NCBI RefSeq assembly: GCF_004803815.1
Contig: NZ_CP012544.1
Coordinates: 744,001-808,000, forward strand
Origin: Campylobacter showae
GTDB lineage: Bacteria > Campylobacterota > Campylobacteria > Campylobacterales > Campylobacteraceae
Length of the DNA: 64,000 nt
Direction of reading: 5' to 3'
Shown here: positions 1 through 8,743 of the stretch, piece after piece
Numbering within the stretch: the first letter of the stretch is position 1
How the letters are laid out: every line of letters starts with the position of its first letter
Translations under genes and position numbers: made by a program
Notes under the pieces: model-generated
What the model was told of the DNA's origin: nothing
The model's database searches: none
The model's input: the letters and a program-made list of their open reading frames with translations, nothing else

Positions 1-457
1 GCAGCGCAAATGCGACGTTTAGCGGGATGAAATAATAAATCGTAACGATGAGATTCTCGTGAAGCTCGATGTATTCGCTATTTTGCAGGGATTTTGAGGC
101 TTTGTTTAGGCGGTACGTGACGTAAATAACGTTTAAAAACAAAAACCCCCAGATCGCCCATTTCGTCGTTAAGATCGTATTTAACATCGGATCAGCGTTT
201 TTGATCGCGTTTTGTTTGGCTAGTATCGCGCCCGTTACGCCCATTACTGCGATCGAGCCGTAGATAGCGTAGCCTAGGCGCTTTAGCATGGAGATTATCG
301 TTTGGTATTTTTGCGTGTCGCCTTCGATATTTTTCATAAAAAATTTAGCGATGAGTAAAAAATTTGCTTGAAATCCGATGAAAACAACTACGGAGAGGAT
401 GTGGATAAAGGGCAGGGCGCTGCTAATCTTTGCAAAAGCTATGTTAAATTCGGGCAT
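1..457 (-). CDS. Small polytopic membrane protein (CopD/DUF-like), 3' end cut by window edge
   Basis: The reading frame is open from an ATG at 455-457 to the window edge (152 codons, no stop seen). It begins MPEFNIAFAKIS and has about four hydrophobic segments, the first containing HILSVVVFIGF and a later one TTKWAIWGFLFL. The layout, with a histidine in the first helix and a short loop before the last helices, resembles small CopD-like integral membrane proteins. It is a recognisable relative of the protein at 62341-62772, which shares the HILS-V-F-G and TK--G-----YRL-K patterns. Function unknown; haem or metal binding is only a guess from the family. No clear ribosome binding site is seen upstream (GGGGACA spacing is poor). 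Confidence 0.75.
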   Translation of the reverse strand, partial: MPEFNIAFAKISSALPFIHILSVVVFIGFQANFLLIAKFFMKNIEGDTQKYQTIISMLKRLGYAIYGSIAVMGVTGAILAKQNAIKNADPMLNTILTTKWAIWGFLFLNVIYVTYRLNKASKSLQNSEYIELHENLIVTIYYFIPLNVAFAL

Positions 458-697
458 TTGTCCCCTTTGATCTAAAATTTTCTCGCGCTAAAGTAAAATT
501 GACGGCGGTAAAACTCGGCGCCAAAATGCGCGAATAAAATAAACTCATAAACTTATATTTTCCTTTAAATTTTATCTCGGTTCGTAAAACGCAAATTTCG
601 GATTTGCTTTACGGTGTCAAATCTGGCTTTTAAATTTTACGCCGCAAAAACCGCGGTCAAATTTAAGCGATTTTCTTAAATTTGACCGACGCCAAGC
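458..697. other. Intergenic region downstream of alaS
   Basis: About 240 bases between the start of the small membrane protein gene and the alaS stop. It holds a long inverted repeat (listed separately) and otherwise AT-rich sequence with several AAATTT words. I see no gene in it. Confidence 0.6.
640..687 (-). terminator. Probable alaS terminator hairpin
   Basis: A perfect 13-bp inverted repeat, 655-667 pairing with 675-687 around a 7-base loop, lies 11 bases past the alaS stop. On the minus strand it is followed within a few bases by GCGG and a run of five T (643-652 region). The arms are built from the AAATTTGACC word that recurs throughout the window. Terminator role is inferred. Confidence 0.55.
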
Positions 698-3247
698 TTA
701 TTTTTCAAGTTTGATTTTAGCAAACTCTAACGCCTGCCTGATCGCATCCTCGATCGCAAGTACGTTTTTGCCGCCTGCGGTGGCGAAATCATCCTTGCCG
801 CCGCCGTTTCCGCCTAAAATTTGCGCCGTAAATTTGACCCATTCGCCCGCTTTTAACGGCGCGTTTTTCACGCCTGCGGCCATAGCAATTTTGCCCTCTT
901 CGTTTACTTGCACGAGCAGGATCGCGGCCTTTTCGTTCTCGTTTTTAAACTCGTCTATCGTTGCCTTTATATCGCCGCCGTCAATCACTGCGACGCAAAG
1001 TTTTGTCTCGTTTACGTTCACCACGGCTAGCGCGTGCGCGTCTTTTGCCTGCTTAGTTTTATCTTTTAGGCTTTTTATCTCGGCTTTTAGTTTTTTTACT
1101 GCATTCATCGGCTCAGCGCTTTTTAGCTCGGTTTTTAGCTCTTCGATCTCGCCGCGCCAGGCTTTTGCTAGATTTAGCGCGGCCTTAGAGCACACCGCTT
1201 CGATCCTACGTACGCCCGCGCTCACGCCGCCTTCTTTAGTGATGAAAAACGCTCCGATTTGGCTTAAATTTGCTACGTGTGTACCGCCGCAAAGCTCCTT
1301 GCTAACCTCGCCGAAGCTTAGCACGCGCACCTTGTCGGCGTATTTTTCGCCAAATAGCGCGATTGCGCCGCTATTTTTGGCTTCCTCGATGTCCATTATC
1401 TCTGTTTTTGCCGCGATACTTTCGGCGATTGCGCTATTGACGAAATTTTCGATCTTTGTTAGCTCTTCCGCCGTCACTGCCTTTGGATGCGAGAAGTCAA
1501 ACCTGAGCCTGCTAGCCTCGACGCTAGATCCGGCCTGCGCGATATGCGTTCCCAGAACGCTTCTAAGCGCGGCATGGAGTAGGTGCGTGGCGCTGTGGTG
1601 GCGCGCGATCTCGGCTCTTTGCTCGCTTACTTTTAGCTTCACGGTATCGCCGATTTTAAGCTCTTTTTTAACCGCAACGTTTGATAAATTTAGCCCGAAA
1701 AACTTCTGCGTATCTAGTACATCGGCCACGCCCTCTATCTCGCCGCTGTCGCCTGCCTGGCCGCCGCTTTGGGCGTAAAAAGGCGTCACGTCAAACATCG
1801 CCCAGCCTTGTTCGCCCGCTTTTAAAATTTGAGTTTCTTTAAAATCCTCGTCGAGCAGTGCTAAAACCCTGCTCGTGCGCTCAAGCTCCTCGTAACCGCT
1901 AAATTTATTTTCGCCGAATTTCTCTAAAAGCGCCTTAAAATCGCCCTTTGCGCTCTTGTCACCGCTGCCTTTCCAAGCAGCCTTAGCGCGCGCTTTTTGC
2001 TCGCTCATTAACTCGTCAAATTTAGCTTCATCGACTTTGAGTCCTTTTTCGCGTAGCATGTCGGCGGTAAGATCAAGCGGAAATCCGAACGTATCGTAAA
2101 GCTTAAACGCAGCCTTGCCGCTAAAAATATCTTTCGTGCGCGCTAGCTCGCTCTCAAAAAGCTCTAGTCCGCTTGCGATCGTGGCTAAAAATCTCTCTTC
2201 TTCGAGCCTGATTTGCTCTTTTACTGCCGCTTTTTTCTCGTTTAGGTAGGCGTAGTGACCGCCCATTAGCTCGCAGACTTTATCGACGAGACGGTACATA
2301 AATGGTTCTCTGATTCCAAGCAGATATCCGTGTCTGATCGCGCGGCGCAGGATACGGCGAAGCACGTAGCCGCGGCCCTCTTTGTCAAATGTAGTGCCTT
2401 GGGCTAGTAGGAAAGTCACCGATCGGATGTGATCGCTGATGACGCGGTAGCTAGCGCCGCTCTCGTAAGCGTAAGGCTTGCCGCAAAGCTTTGCGACTTC
2501 TTCGATAAGAGGCATAAAAAGCGAGCTATCGTAGTTGCTAAATTTGCCTTCCATTATCGCCGTGACGCGTTCAAGCCCCATGCCCGTGTCGATGCTCGGT
2601 TTTGGTAGCGGAGTTAGCTTTCCGTCGCTACTACGCTCGTACTGCATGAAGACTAGGTTCCAAATTTCAAGGAATCTGTCGCCGTCGCCGCCCATGTAGT
2701 CCTCAGGCGTGTTAAAATGCTCGCCGCCTTGGTCGTAAAAGATCTCCGAGCACGGTCCGCACGGTCCCGTATCGCCCATCTGCCAGAAGTTATCGTGATC
2801 GCCGAATCTATAAATGCGCTCCTTTGCGATGTGCTGCTCCCATAGCGCAAACGCCTCGTCGTCGCTCTCGTGGACGGTCACGTATAGGCGGTCTTTTGGT
2901 AGTTTTAGTACCTGCGTGACGAACTCCCACGCATACGCGATAGCGTCTTTTTTGAAGTACTCGCCGAAGCTAAAGTTTCCCAGCATTTCAAAAAACGTGT
3001 GATGGCGCGCGGTGTAGCCGACGTTATCTAGGTCGTTGTGCTTGCCGCCTGCGCGGATGCAGGTCTGACAGCTCGTGCGGATCGGCGGAGTAGGGCGCGG
3101 TACTTCGCCGGTAAAAATGCTCTTAAACGGCACCATGCCGGCGTTTGTAAAAAGTAGCGTAGCGTCGTTTGGCACTAGTGGCGCGGACGGGATGATCTCA
3201 TGACCCTTGCTTGCAAAAAAATTTAAATAAGCCTCTCTAATATCCAT
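698..3247 (-). CDS. alaS: Alanine-tRNA ligase
   Basis: Class II aminoacyl-tRNA synthetase that charges tRNA-Ala in the cytoplasm and edits mischarged Ser/Gly. The 849-residue product has the usual order: catalytic domain from residue 1 (motif 2 region with [21 protein letters not shown] and [15 protein letters not shown]-like sequence), the tRNA-binding region, the editing domain with [13 protein letters not shown] (about 550-565) and the zinc-binding CGGTHV motif (about 650), and a C-terminal C-Ala domain rich in K/E followed by the glycine-rich [15 protein letters not shown] motif. The length is close to that of other epsilonproteobacterial AlaRS. Start ATG at 3247 is preceded by AGGAAAAACG. 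It is divergent from the oxidoreductase gene at 3425. Confidence 0.98.
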   Translation of the reverse strand: MDIREAYLNFFASKGHEIIPSAPLVPNDATLLFTNAGMVPFKSIFTGEVPRPTPPIRTSCQTCIRAGGKHNDLDNVGYTARHHTFFEMLGNFSFGEYFKKDAIAYAWEFVTQVLKLPKDRLYVTVHESDDEAFALWEQHIAKERIYRFGDHDNFWQMGDTGPCGPCSEIFYDQGGEHFNTPEDYMGGDGDRFLEIWNLVFMQYERSSDGKLTPLPKPSIDTGMGLERVTAIMEGKFSNYDSSLFMPLIEEVAKLCGKPYAYESGASYRVISDHIRSVTFLLAQGTTFDKEGRGYVLRRILRRAIRHGYLLGIREPFMYRLVDKVCELMGGHYAYLNEKKAAVKEQIRLEEERFLATIASGLELFESELARTKDIFSGKAAFKLYDTFGFPLDLTADMLREKGLKVDEAKFDELMSEQKARAKAAWKGSGDKSAKGDFKALLEKFGENKFSGYEELERTSRVLALLDEDFKETQILKAGEQGWAMFDVTPFYAQSGGQAGDSGEIEGVADVLDTQKFFGLNLSNVAVKKELKIGDTVKLKVSEQRAEIARHHSATHLLHAALRSVLGTHIAQAGSSVEASRLRFDFSHPKAVTAEELTKIENFVNSAIAESIAAKTEIMDIEEAKNSGAIALFGEKYADKVRVLSFGEVSKELCGGTHVANLSQIGAFFITKEGGVSAGVRRIEAVCSKAALNLAKAWRGEIEELKTELKSAEPMNAVKKLKAEIKSLKDKTKQAKDAHALAVVNVNETKLCVAVIDGGDIKATIDEFKNENEKAAILLVQVNEEGKIAMAAGVKNAPLKAGEWVKFTAQILGGNGGGKDDFATAGGKNVLAIEDAIRQALEFAKIKLEK

Positions 3248-3281
3248 CGTTTTTCCTGATTAAAGTTTTAAAATAGGGCTG

Positions 3282-3292
3282 ATTTTATCATA
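3282..3292 (-). promoter_or_regulatory. Likely alaS -10 element
   Basis: On the minus strand TATGATAAAAT lies about 35-45 bases upstream of the alaS ATG, matching the Campylobacter sigma-70 preference for a strong extended -10 and no clear -35. Confidence 0.4.
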
Positions 3293-3384
3293 AATTTGAT
3301 AAAACTTGTTTGAGGCCCGCTATAAAAAGGCGTCGGTAAAATTTAAAAATCGCTCGCATTATCCGTTTAATTACTATTTTTGAC

Positions 3385-3390
3385 TATAAT
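3385..3390 (+). promoter_or_regulatory. Likely -10 element (TATAAT) for the oxidoreductase-hemH operon
   Basis: A perfect TATAAT sits 35 bases before the ATG of the 3425 gene in a T-rich stretch, as is usual for Campylobacter sigma-70 promoters. Confidence 0.5.
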
Positions 3391-3424
3391 TGCCTAAAAA
3401 ACATTAAATTTTGGAAAAAAGATT

Positions 3425-4285
3425 ATGAAAAAACGAGTTGCGATAATAGGATTTGGAAACGACGCGAAGCACTACTATAACGAGCTTCGTCGCTCCGAAC
3501 ACTTCGAGCTGGCGGCGATTTTTGACGGCGTTAAAAATAGCGAAATTTGCGGACGGATTCCTTTTTACGATAATATAAACGACCTTTTGGACTCCGTGCG
3601 CATCGACGCTCTCATCGTTACCGACACGCATAAATATCTAAATTTGATACCTAAATGCCTAAATTTTATAAAATTTATCATGCTTGATCCTTGGCTTTGC
3701 AAATCAGGCGAGATAAGGGAACTAAAATACTGCTTTAAATCCCAAAATATAGGCGCTTACGTGGCTTTTATAGATAGATTTAATCCCGTTATCGCCTCTA
3801 TAAAAAAAGAACTCGCCAAAGAAAAAGATATTTTTTCGATAAATATCGCTCGAGGGTTTAGTAGGGGCGTAAATTTGCAGCTTGAAATTTTACAAAACAT
3901 CGATGTTGCAAGGTTTATAACGGGTAGCGAGATAATCTTTAGCAATAAAGTTTCAATCCAAAACGACGACAAAAGAAGCGAAACAGACTCACTTTTCCAG
4001 CTTAAATTTAAAAATCAGACGCTAGCTAGTATCCACAACTCAAAGCGCTTTAAAGCAGAACGCTTTACGATCGAATTTGCCGCGAACGGGGGCGTGTATT
4101 TCGGCGATATGCTGGGCCTTAAGCTAAACAAATACACGCTTGACGGGCAGCAAAATTTGAAAGTTTACAGCGACGTTTCGCCGGTTAAAGCACTACTAAA
4201 TGAGTTTTATCAGGCATGTTGCGGCGCAAAAAGCGATCTAAGTACGCTCGAAGACACACTAAAGGCTCAGGAGGTTTGCGAATGA
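3425..4285 (+). CDS. Gfo/Idh/MocA-family NAD(P)-dependent oxidoreductase
   Basis: A 286-residue protein starting with a Rossmann nucleotide-binding fold (KRVAIIGFGNDAKHYYNEL; glycine-rich loop GFGND) and the strand/loop order of Gfo/Idh/MocA proteins (ALIVTDTH near residue 65, then a C-terminal alpha/beta domain from about 110). The lysine of the family's EKP motif is not obvious: the matching place reads LDPWLCKSGE, so the substrate and even dehydrogenase activity are uncertain. The stop overlaps the hemH start (ATGA), so the two are translationally coupled. In C. jejuni a putative oxidoreductase gene also sits next to hemH (from memory). Confidence 0.8.
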   Translation: MKKRVAIIGFGNDAKHYYNELRRSEHFELAAIFDGVKNSEICGRIPFYDNINDLLDSVRIDALIVTDTHKYLNLIPKCLNFIKFIMLDPWLCKSGEIRELKYCFKSQNIGAYVAFIDRFNPVIASIKKELAKEKDIFSINIARGFSRGVNLQLEILQNIDVARFITGSEIIFSNKVSIQNDDKRSETDSLFQLKFKNQTLASIHNSKRFKAERFTIEFAANGGVYFGDMLGLKLNKYTLDGQQNLKVYSDVSPVKALLNEFYQACCGAKSDLSTLEDTLKAQEVCE

Positions 4286-5214
4286 GGCTAATTTTACTGC
4301 TAAATATGGGCGGACCAAACGACCTTAGCGAGGTTGAGGTATTCTTAAAAAATATGTTTAACGATCCTTATATCCTGGGGATAAAAAGCCCGTTTTTGCG
4401 CAAATTTGTTGCGTTTATGATAACCAAATCTCGCCTAAAAGCCGCGCAAAATAACTACCGTCAAATCGGCGGAAAATCGCCTATCTGTGAGCTTACGGCG
4501 AGACTATGCGGTAAAATTTCGCATTTTTTAGACGATGATACGGCGGTAGCTTTTGCGATGAACTACACGCCGCCTTTTGCGAAGGATGTTTTAGCTGAGT
4601 TTACGGAGGCTTCGGAGATTGTTGTTTTTCCTCTCTACCCACACCACTCGTTTACGACCGTAACGTCTAGTATAAGCGACTTTGAAAAGGCGCAAGCCGA
4701 GCTAAATTTAAAGGCGAAAGTAAAAATCATCGAGCCGTTTTTTGAGGATGAGAGATATAACGAGGTTGTCGTAGATGACATCGAAAAAGCTGCGCGTAAT
4801 CTAAACTCAGGCGATATAATGCTGGTATTTTCGGCTCACTCTTTGCCGCAAAAGATGATCGATGCTGGCGACGTTTATGAGGAGCATGTCAAGCGTCACG
4901 TTCAAATTTTAACCGAAATTTTGGAGAAGCGAGGAGTCAAATTTAAGCAAATTTTGCTCGCATACCAGTCAAAGCTAGGCCCTGTAAAATGGCTCGAACC
5001 CTCACTAAATCAAGTGCTAGCCGAGATAAAAGACAAAAAAGTGCTCGTTTATCCGATCTCCTTTTGTATCGACAACTCTGAAACCGTTTTTGAGCTATCA
5101 AAGGAATTTCGCCATATCGCCAGTGAGTTAAATTTTGATTTTTATGACGTCGTAGGCTGTCCAAACGATAGTGAAAAATTTGCTAAATTTATTGCCGAGA
5201 AAGCTAAGGAATAA
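4282..5214 (+). CDS. hemH: Ferrochelatase
   Basis: Inserts ferrous iron into protoporphyrin IX, the last step of haem synthesis. I start it at ATG 4282, where MRLILLLNMGGP begins (the conserved ferrochelatase N-terminus) behind CAGGAGG; an upstream in-frame start at 4216 would add 22 residues from inside the previous gene. The 310-residue product shows NYTPPF, the VVFPLYPHHSFTTVTSSIS motif, FSAHSLPQKMIDAGDVY with the catalytic histidine, and LAYQSKLGPVKWLEPS. The ATG overlaps the preceding TGA. Length and motifs match a complete bacterial enzyme. Confidence 0.97.
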   Translation: MRLILLLNMGGPNDLSEVEVFLKNMFNDPYILGIKSPFLRKFVAFMITKSRLKAAQNNYRQIGGKSPICELTARLCGKISHFLDDDTAVAFAMNYTPPFAKDVLAEFTEASEIVVFPLYPHHSFTTVTSSISDFEKAQAELNLKAKVKIIEPFFEDERYNEVVVDDIEKAARNLNSGDIMLVFSAHSLPQKMIDAGDVYEEHVKRHVQILTEILEKRGVKFKQILLAYQSKLGPVKWLEPSLNQVLAEIKDKKVLVYPISFCIDNSETVFELSKEFRHIASELNFDFYDVVGCPNDSEKFAKFIAEKAKE

Positions 5215-5254
5215 AATTTGCTTGCGATAATGTATCTTTTATAAAGGATGCGAA

Positions 5255-5710
5255 ATGACGATCGAAGAGCAAAAATTTATCCAAAAGATTTTGGCCGAGC
5301 TTGCGCAAAAAGCCATAGAAAAGACTGCAAAGGCGGTAAAAGGCGCCGACTTTGAAAAAGAGCTCAAAAAAGCCGTTGAGCCGATAAAAACCGCCAAAGA
5401 GCCTGATGTGGAAGGTTTTAAAAAGACTCTTACGCAGCTTGGCGCAGCAGGATTTTTATCACAGATGAACGAACAAAAAATCCAGGAAAAGCTAAGTATC
5501 AAAAAAGAGGAGCTGATGGAGGCTCTAGGGCTAAATACCGATATGAAAAAAAGCCTAAGAGATGAGCTTGAAACCGTACTGGACGATCTTTTGACCAAAT
5601 ATGAAAAAGAGCTACGAGCTAGTTTGCAAAGCAACTCCTTGCTAGAAAAACAGCAATCTTTGCAAAATAAAAATCCGTCGATGCTGGGCACGGTTTTAGG
5701 TATCGTATAA
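5255..5710 (+). CDS. Hypothetical helical protein, 151 residues
   Basis: I do not recognise a family. The product is charged, rich in K, E, L and A, with no signal peptide or membrane segment, and is likely almost all helix (for example MKKSLRDELETVLDDLLTKY). It lacks cysteines and ends in a small hydrophobic tail (SMLGTVLGIV). The start ATG follows ATAAAGGATGCGAA, a good ribosome binding site, 40 bases after hemH, so it may be co-transcribed with hemH. A cytosolic coiled-coil or adaptor role would be a guess. Confidence 0.75.
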   Translation: MTIEEQKFIQKILAELAQKAIEKTAKAVKGADFEKELKKAVEPIKTAKEPDVEGFKKTLTQLGAAGFLSQMNEQKIQEKLSIKKEELMEALGLNTDMKKSLRDELETVLDDLLTKYEKELRASLQSNSLLEKQQSLQNKNPSMLGTVLGIV

Positions 5711-6101
5711 ATTTGGCGTAGTTTTAAGTCGCGGCGAGTCGGCGGTAAAATTTGAGTTTGATGCTTAGTGATTAAAGCCTTAAAAGTTCGCTGAGGCTAA
5801 ATTTTGTAATATACTAGAACTCATATGTTTTAAGTGTGGCTACCGATGAGCTTTTTGATTGACAATAAAAAGAATTTTGTAAAGTATCCTCAAAAAACAA
5901 AATGGCTGTTTTTCTTGCGATCATTAAATTTAAAAAATAGCTTTTCAAATTTGATCTTGCTAAATTAAACAATCTTGTATTTAAAGCTACCTATCGGTGT
6001 TGCACAAATTTGCTTATCATTAAAATTTAAGCAATGCGTCGCGAAGTCGGTAATAAATGATCGAAGTTTGATTAGTGGTTTTGTGGATGTGAAAGTAAAA
6101 A
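5711..6101. other. Intergenic region without a recognised gene
   Basis: About 390 bases of AT-rich sequence between two convergent transcription units. Stops are frequent in all frames and I find no tRNA fold, no repeat longer than the common AAATTT word, and no gene I can support. A decayed gene cannot be excluded. Confidence 0.5.
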
Positions 6102-6120
6102 GGCGAGAGTTTATCTCGCC
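6097..6120 (-). terminator. Rho-independent terminator of hpf
   Basis: A perfect 7-bp stem (6102-6108 with 6114-6120) and 5-base loop lies 9 bases beyond the hpf stop. Read on the minus strand it is followed by a run of T (6097-6101), a classical terminator. Confidence 0.85.
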
Positions 6121-6129
6121 TAAATTTGA

Positions 6130-6663
6130 TTAATAAAGTCCGAATTTGCCGTCAGAGCGCTTGTAGATCACGCGCATTTTGGCGTCCATATCGTTAAATA
6201 CGTAAAATTGTGCATCGCTATCTTTTAGCTTTTGCATAGCTTCCTCGATCTCTAGGGGTTTATATAGCTCAAGCTCCATAGGGATTATCTCATCTGCTTC
6301 GCCGTCACTCGTCTGCTCTTCTGCGATCGCAGCTCTAACAGCTTTGCCGTCGTCTTTGTTTTTGACGGTGGTGTTTTTGTCATGCTCGCGGCGAAGCACC
6401 TTTGACGCGCGCTCAAGTGCAAGATCAACCGCAGCGTACAGATCTTTATCTTTGTGGCGGATTACGATCGTGTCTTTTTTTGCCAAATTTAGCGCAAATT
6501 CTACGCTAAAGCCTTTTTTACCGTTTTTTTCGTCCGCAGAAACTACGCAACGACCCGAAATAATATCCAGTCCGTATTTGTTAAGCGCATCAAATGCGTT
6601 TTCTATGTGTTGTTTGATTGAGTCTGTTAGGTCAAATTGTTTACCTACGATGCTTAGATTCAT
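6130..6663 (-). CDS. hpf: Ribosome hibernation promoting factor, long form
   Basis: Binds the 30S decoding region and, in its long form, pairs 70S ribosomes into inactive 100S dimers in stationary phase. The N-terminal domain (residues 1-100, MNLSIVGKQFDLTDSIKQHIENAF, then VRHKDKDLYAAVDLALERASKVLRR-like sequence) is the YfiA/RaiA fold; a linker rich in E/D/A is followed by a C-terminal dimerisation domain (about 120-177: KPLEIEEAMQKLKDSDAQFYVFNDMD). Two ATG codons are adjacent; AGGAG lies only 2 bases before the first but 5 before the second, so I choose the second (6663). The strong promoter at 6692 and a terminator make this a single-gene unit behind the pilin operon. Confidence 0.95.
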   Translation of the reverse strand: MNLSIVGKQFDLTDSIKQHIENAFDALNKYGLDIISGRCVVSADEKNGKKGFSVEFALNLAKKDTIVIRHKDKDLYAAVDLALERASKVLRREHDKNTTVKNKDDGKAVRAAIAEEQTSDGEADEIIPMELELYKPLEIEEAMQKLKDSDAQFYVFNDMDAKMRVIYKRSDGKFGLY

Positions 6664-6691
6664 CATCTCTCCTTTACGTTAAAGTGCTAAC

Positions 6692-6697
6692 ATTATA
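6692..6697 (-). promoter_or_regulatory. hpf promoter, extended -10
   Basis: The minus strand reads TGCTATAATG with TATAAT at 6692-6697, an extended -10 element about 30 bases before the hpf start. Confidence 0.6.
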
Positions 6698-6714
6698 GCA
6701 TATAAAGTATTATT

Positions 6715-7197
6715 TTAGAGCTTTTGAATCGTGCGTCTGTGAATTCTTATCGGAGGGACATTGGCATTTGCCGACCTAACGACTACGTCTAATATAACCG
6801 TTCCGGCAGATGCAGCGGTAGATATCGGGATTACTGCCGTACCTCTGCCGGCAGTACCGTCGCAAGCTCCTATGGTGCCGAGTGCCATATTTGCTGTTAC
6901 TGTTACTGTAAACAAAGAGGTGGCGACGTTGTTGGTTGGAAAAGTTGTTTGTAAAATAGGAGTAGGATTACCCGCGTTTAAAAATGCGCAGTTTGCTACT
7001 TGCGTGAAATTTGTGTTTAGGAGATTGAAAACAGCTATCTCGGTAGCGCCCTGAGCTAAGAGTTCGGCTTGTTCTCGCAAGAATACGTCCGATGTTTGTT
7101 TTGCCGTAGTTGCAGAAGTATTTAGCGAAAACATAGCCAAAGTAGCTATCAAAACTATAAAAATAATCGCCGTTACTAAACTAAATCCTTTTCTCAT
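6715..7197 (-). CDS. PilX/GspK-like minor prepilin without Glu5
   Basis: Starts at ATG 7197 in a TAATG overlap with the previous stop; the longer frame from 7275 lies inside that gene. The 160-residue product begins MRKGFSLVTAIIFIVLIATLAMFSL: a short basic leader, cleavage site G/FSLV and a hydrophobic helix. The usual glutamate at mature position 5 is threonine, as in PilX and GspK, the minor pilins thought to cap the initiation complex. The next stretch (TTAKQTSDVFLREQAELLAQGATEIAV) fits the PilX N-terminal helix. The C-terminal domain is rich in T, N, A and has two cysteines. It closes the four-gene operon starting at 12579. Confidence 0.8.
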   Translation of the reverse strand: MRKGFSLVTAIIFIVLIATLAMFSLNTSATTAKQTSDVFLREQAELLAQGATEIAVFNLLNTNFTQVANCAFLNAGNPTPILQTTFPTNNVATSLFTVTVTANMALGTIGACDGTAGRGTAVIPISTAASAGTVILDVVVRSANANVPPIRIHRRTIQKL

Positions 7198-8126
7198 TAG
7201 TATATCGCCTTTGTTTTGCATACAGTAGTCTCGGCCTCTGCAGGCTCTAGCGATCTGCCGGCGTCCCTTATGCATAGTTTTAAAACTATAATACCGTTTG
7301 CTTCCGTAAAGTTAAATCTCGTTACGTTTGTAGCTAGCAGATCTGAGTTTCCGTTATTGTACTCTTGTCCTGCCCATGGGCGAAAATTATAATGAAGGAA
7401 TAAGCTAAAATCTCCATTGGCGCTAGCCACGCCAGGAACTACCGCATAAGCCGTATGAAGTAAGTAGTATTGTTCCGAGATAAGAGCATCTCTGTAGTTT
7501 GCTATACTTAGTATGTTATTTTGACCATTGGCTACTATGGTGCCTATGGAATTTGCATTCGTTCTGTTATAGCCAAAAGAAGTAGCGGGGTTAAGACTCA
7601 TGTTTTTAAACACTATGCCTATATTGCCGTTGGCTATGCTGGCTGCACTGTTGGTGAGATCTCTTATATTTTGATCGGCTGAGAAGTTAGGTGCAGCCGC
7701 GGCTACGGCCAATCTGCTTCCGGGAGTCGATATTGTTCCGCTTCCGGCTATGGCTGCTATTGCGGTATTTGGACTACTCAGGTCTGCAAAACCGCTCCAT
7801 CCTCCGTCCTGAAAGCTCTCGTAGCTATAGGTTATCCATTCAAGAATAGGATAGGTGCTGTTTAGTCCCGCCGCGCTAGTAGATACGAAAGCTCCGTTTC
7901 CGTTGGCGGCCGGCTGTTTTCCTATTGTTGAACCCCTAACTCGTATGGCAAGTCTTTTTGAAATTTGCTCTAGAACTAATTCGGTTTGCGTTTCTAGGGT
8001 ATTGATGGCTCTACTTTGGAGATAGCTTCTATATATATTAAGAGTCATTTGGATGCCCATATGCGATAATAGTCCTATTATCACTATAACGACCATTAGT
8101 TCAAGTAGCGTAAAAGCTTTTTTCAT
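7197..8126 (-). CDS. PilW/GspJ-like prepilin
   Basis: The 309-residue product starts MKKAFTLLELMVVIVIIGLLS: basic leader, A/FTLLE processing site with Glu5 present, and a class III (type IV pilin-like) hydrophobic helix. The following amphipathic helix (IYRSYLQSRAINTLETQTELVLEQISKRLAIR) and the larger, S/A/N-rich beta domain fit PilW or GspJ better than a major pilin. There is a single pair of cysteines near the C-terminus. It lies 5 bases after the preceding prepilin gene and overlaps the next by one base, so all are translated from one message. Assignment to PilW rather than GspJ is inference from gene order. Confidence 0.8.
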   Translation of the reverse strand: MKKAFTLLELMVVIVIIGLLSHMGIQMTLNIYRSYLQSRAINTLETQTELVLEQISKRLAIRVRGSTIGKQPAANGNGAFVSTSAAGLNSTYPILEWITYSYESFQDGGWSGFADLSSPNTAIAAIAGSGTISTPGSRLAVAAAAPNFSADQNIRDLTNSAASIANGNIGIVFKNMSLNPATSFGYNRTNANSIGTIVANGQNNILSIANYRDALISEQYYLLHTAYAVVPGVASANGDFSLFLHYNFRPWAGQEYNNGNSDLLATNVTRFNFTEANGIIVLKLCIRDAGRSLEPAEAETTVCKTKAIY

Positions 8127-8131
8127 TTTAC

Positions 8132-8743
8132 CTACCAGACCTTGGTTAAAATCACGGGCGCGTCGCCGATATTGGCCGAATATGCTCGCAGGATTATCTG
8201 ATGGCCGTTTCCTTGTCCTCTAGTGTTTTGAGTGGTTGCCGTTACGGCAATCTCCCGTACGTCATTGTCTGCTGCGCCGGACATATTTCGCGAGAGATTT
8301 ACGTTGCTTACCAAATTTGCCGTTATTATGCTATCTCTATCGTATCCTGCGGCGCTAATTATCTGCGTACGTCTTCCGTTAAATGAGTTCAAAACGCCTG
8401 TTCTGTTTTCCCATGGACTACACGCTACGCCTGTTCTTGCTATATTGGAAAAAATTCTTCTTCCCTCTTGCGGTATGCCGTTTCGGGTATAAAAATTTGC
8501 CAAATTTCCAAATATCGGAGTCGAAAGTCTTTGGAAATCGCCCCGTCCGGTGCAACTCCAAGCTGCGGTAGAGATGATAGCTAGTCTCGTTTTTGCGTCC
8601 ATTACTGTTTCTTGTATTATGGCTAGGCTGTTATTTTCCGATACTCTAGAAAATACATTTGGCACTACAGCCATCGTCAATCCCATAATAACGATGGCTA
8701 GTATAAGTTCTATTAAAGAAAAGCCCTTTTTTGCTCTTACCAT
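8132..8743 (-). CDS. FimT/GspH-like prepilin
   Basis: The 203-residue product starts MVRAKKGFSLIELILAIVIMGLTMAVVP: basic leader, G/FSLIE cleavage site with Glu5 and a conserved hydrophobic helix. The rest has short beta segments and two cysteines that could form a disulfide. Its start overlaps the last codons of the large exoprotein gene (8737-8743), showing tight coupling. FimT/GspH-type minor pilin is the best guess from the N-terminus and place in the cluster; a PilV/GspI role is the alternative. Confidence 0.8.
   Translation of the reverse strand: MVRAKKGFSLIELILAIVIMGLTMAVVPNVFSRVSENNSLAIIQETVMDAKTRLAIISTAAWSCTGRGDFQRLSTPIFGNLANFYTRNGIPQEGRRIFSNIARTGVACSPWENRTGVLNSFNGRRTQIISAAGYDRDSIITANLVSNVNLSRNMSGAADNDVREIAVTATTQNTRGQGNGHQIILRAYSANIGDAPVILTKVW

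Noticed and set aside
711-1778. Long plus-strand frame opposite alaS
   Set aside because: It is antisense to the conserved C-terminal half of AlaRS, has a composition typical of reverse shadows (S/F/A-rich), and no ribosome binding site or family.
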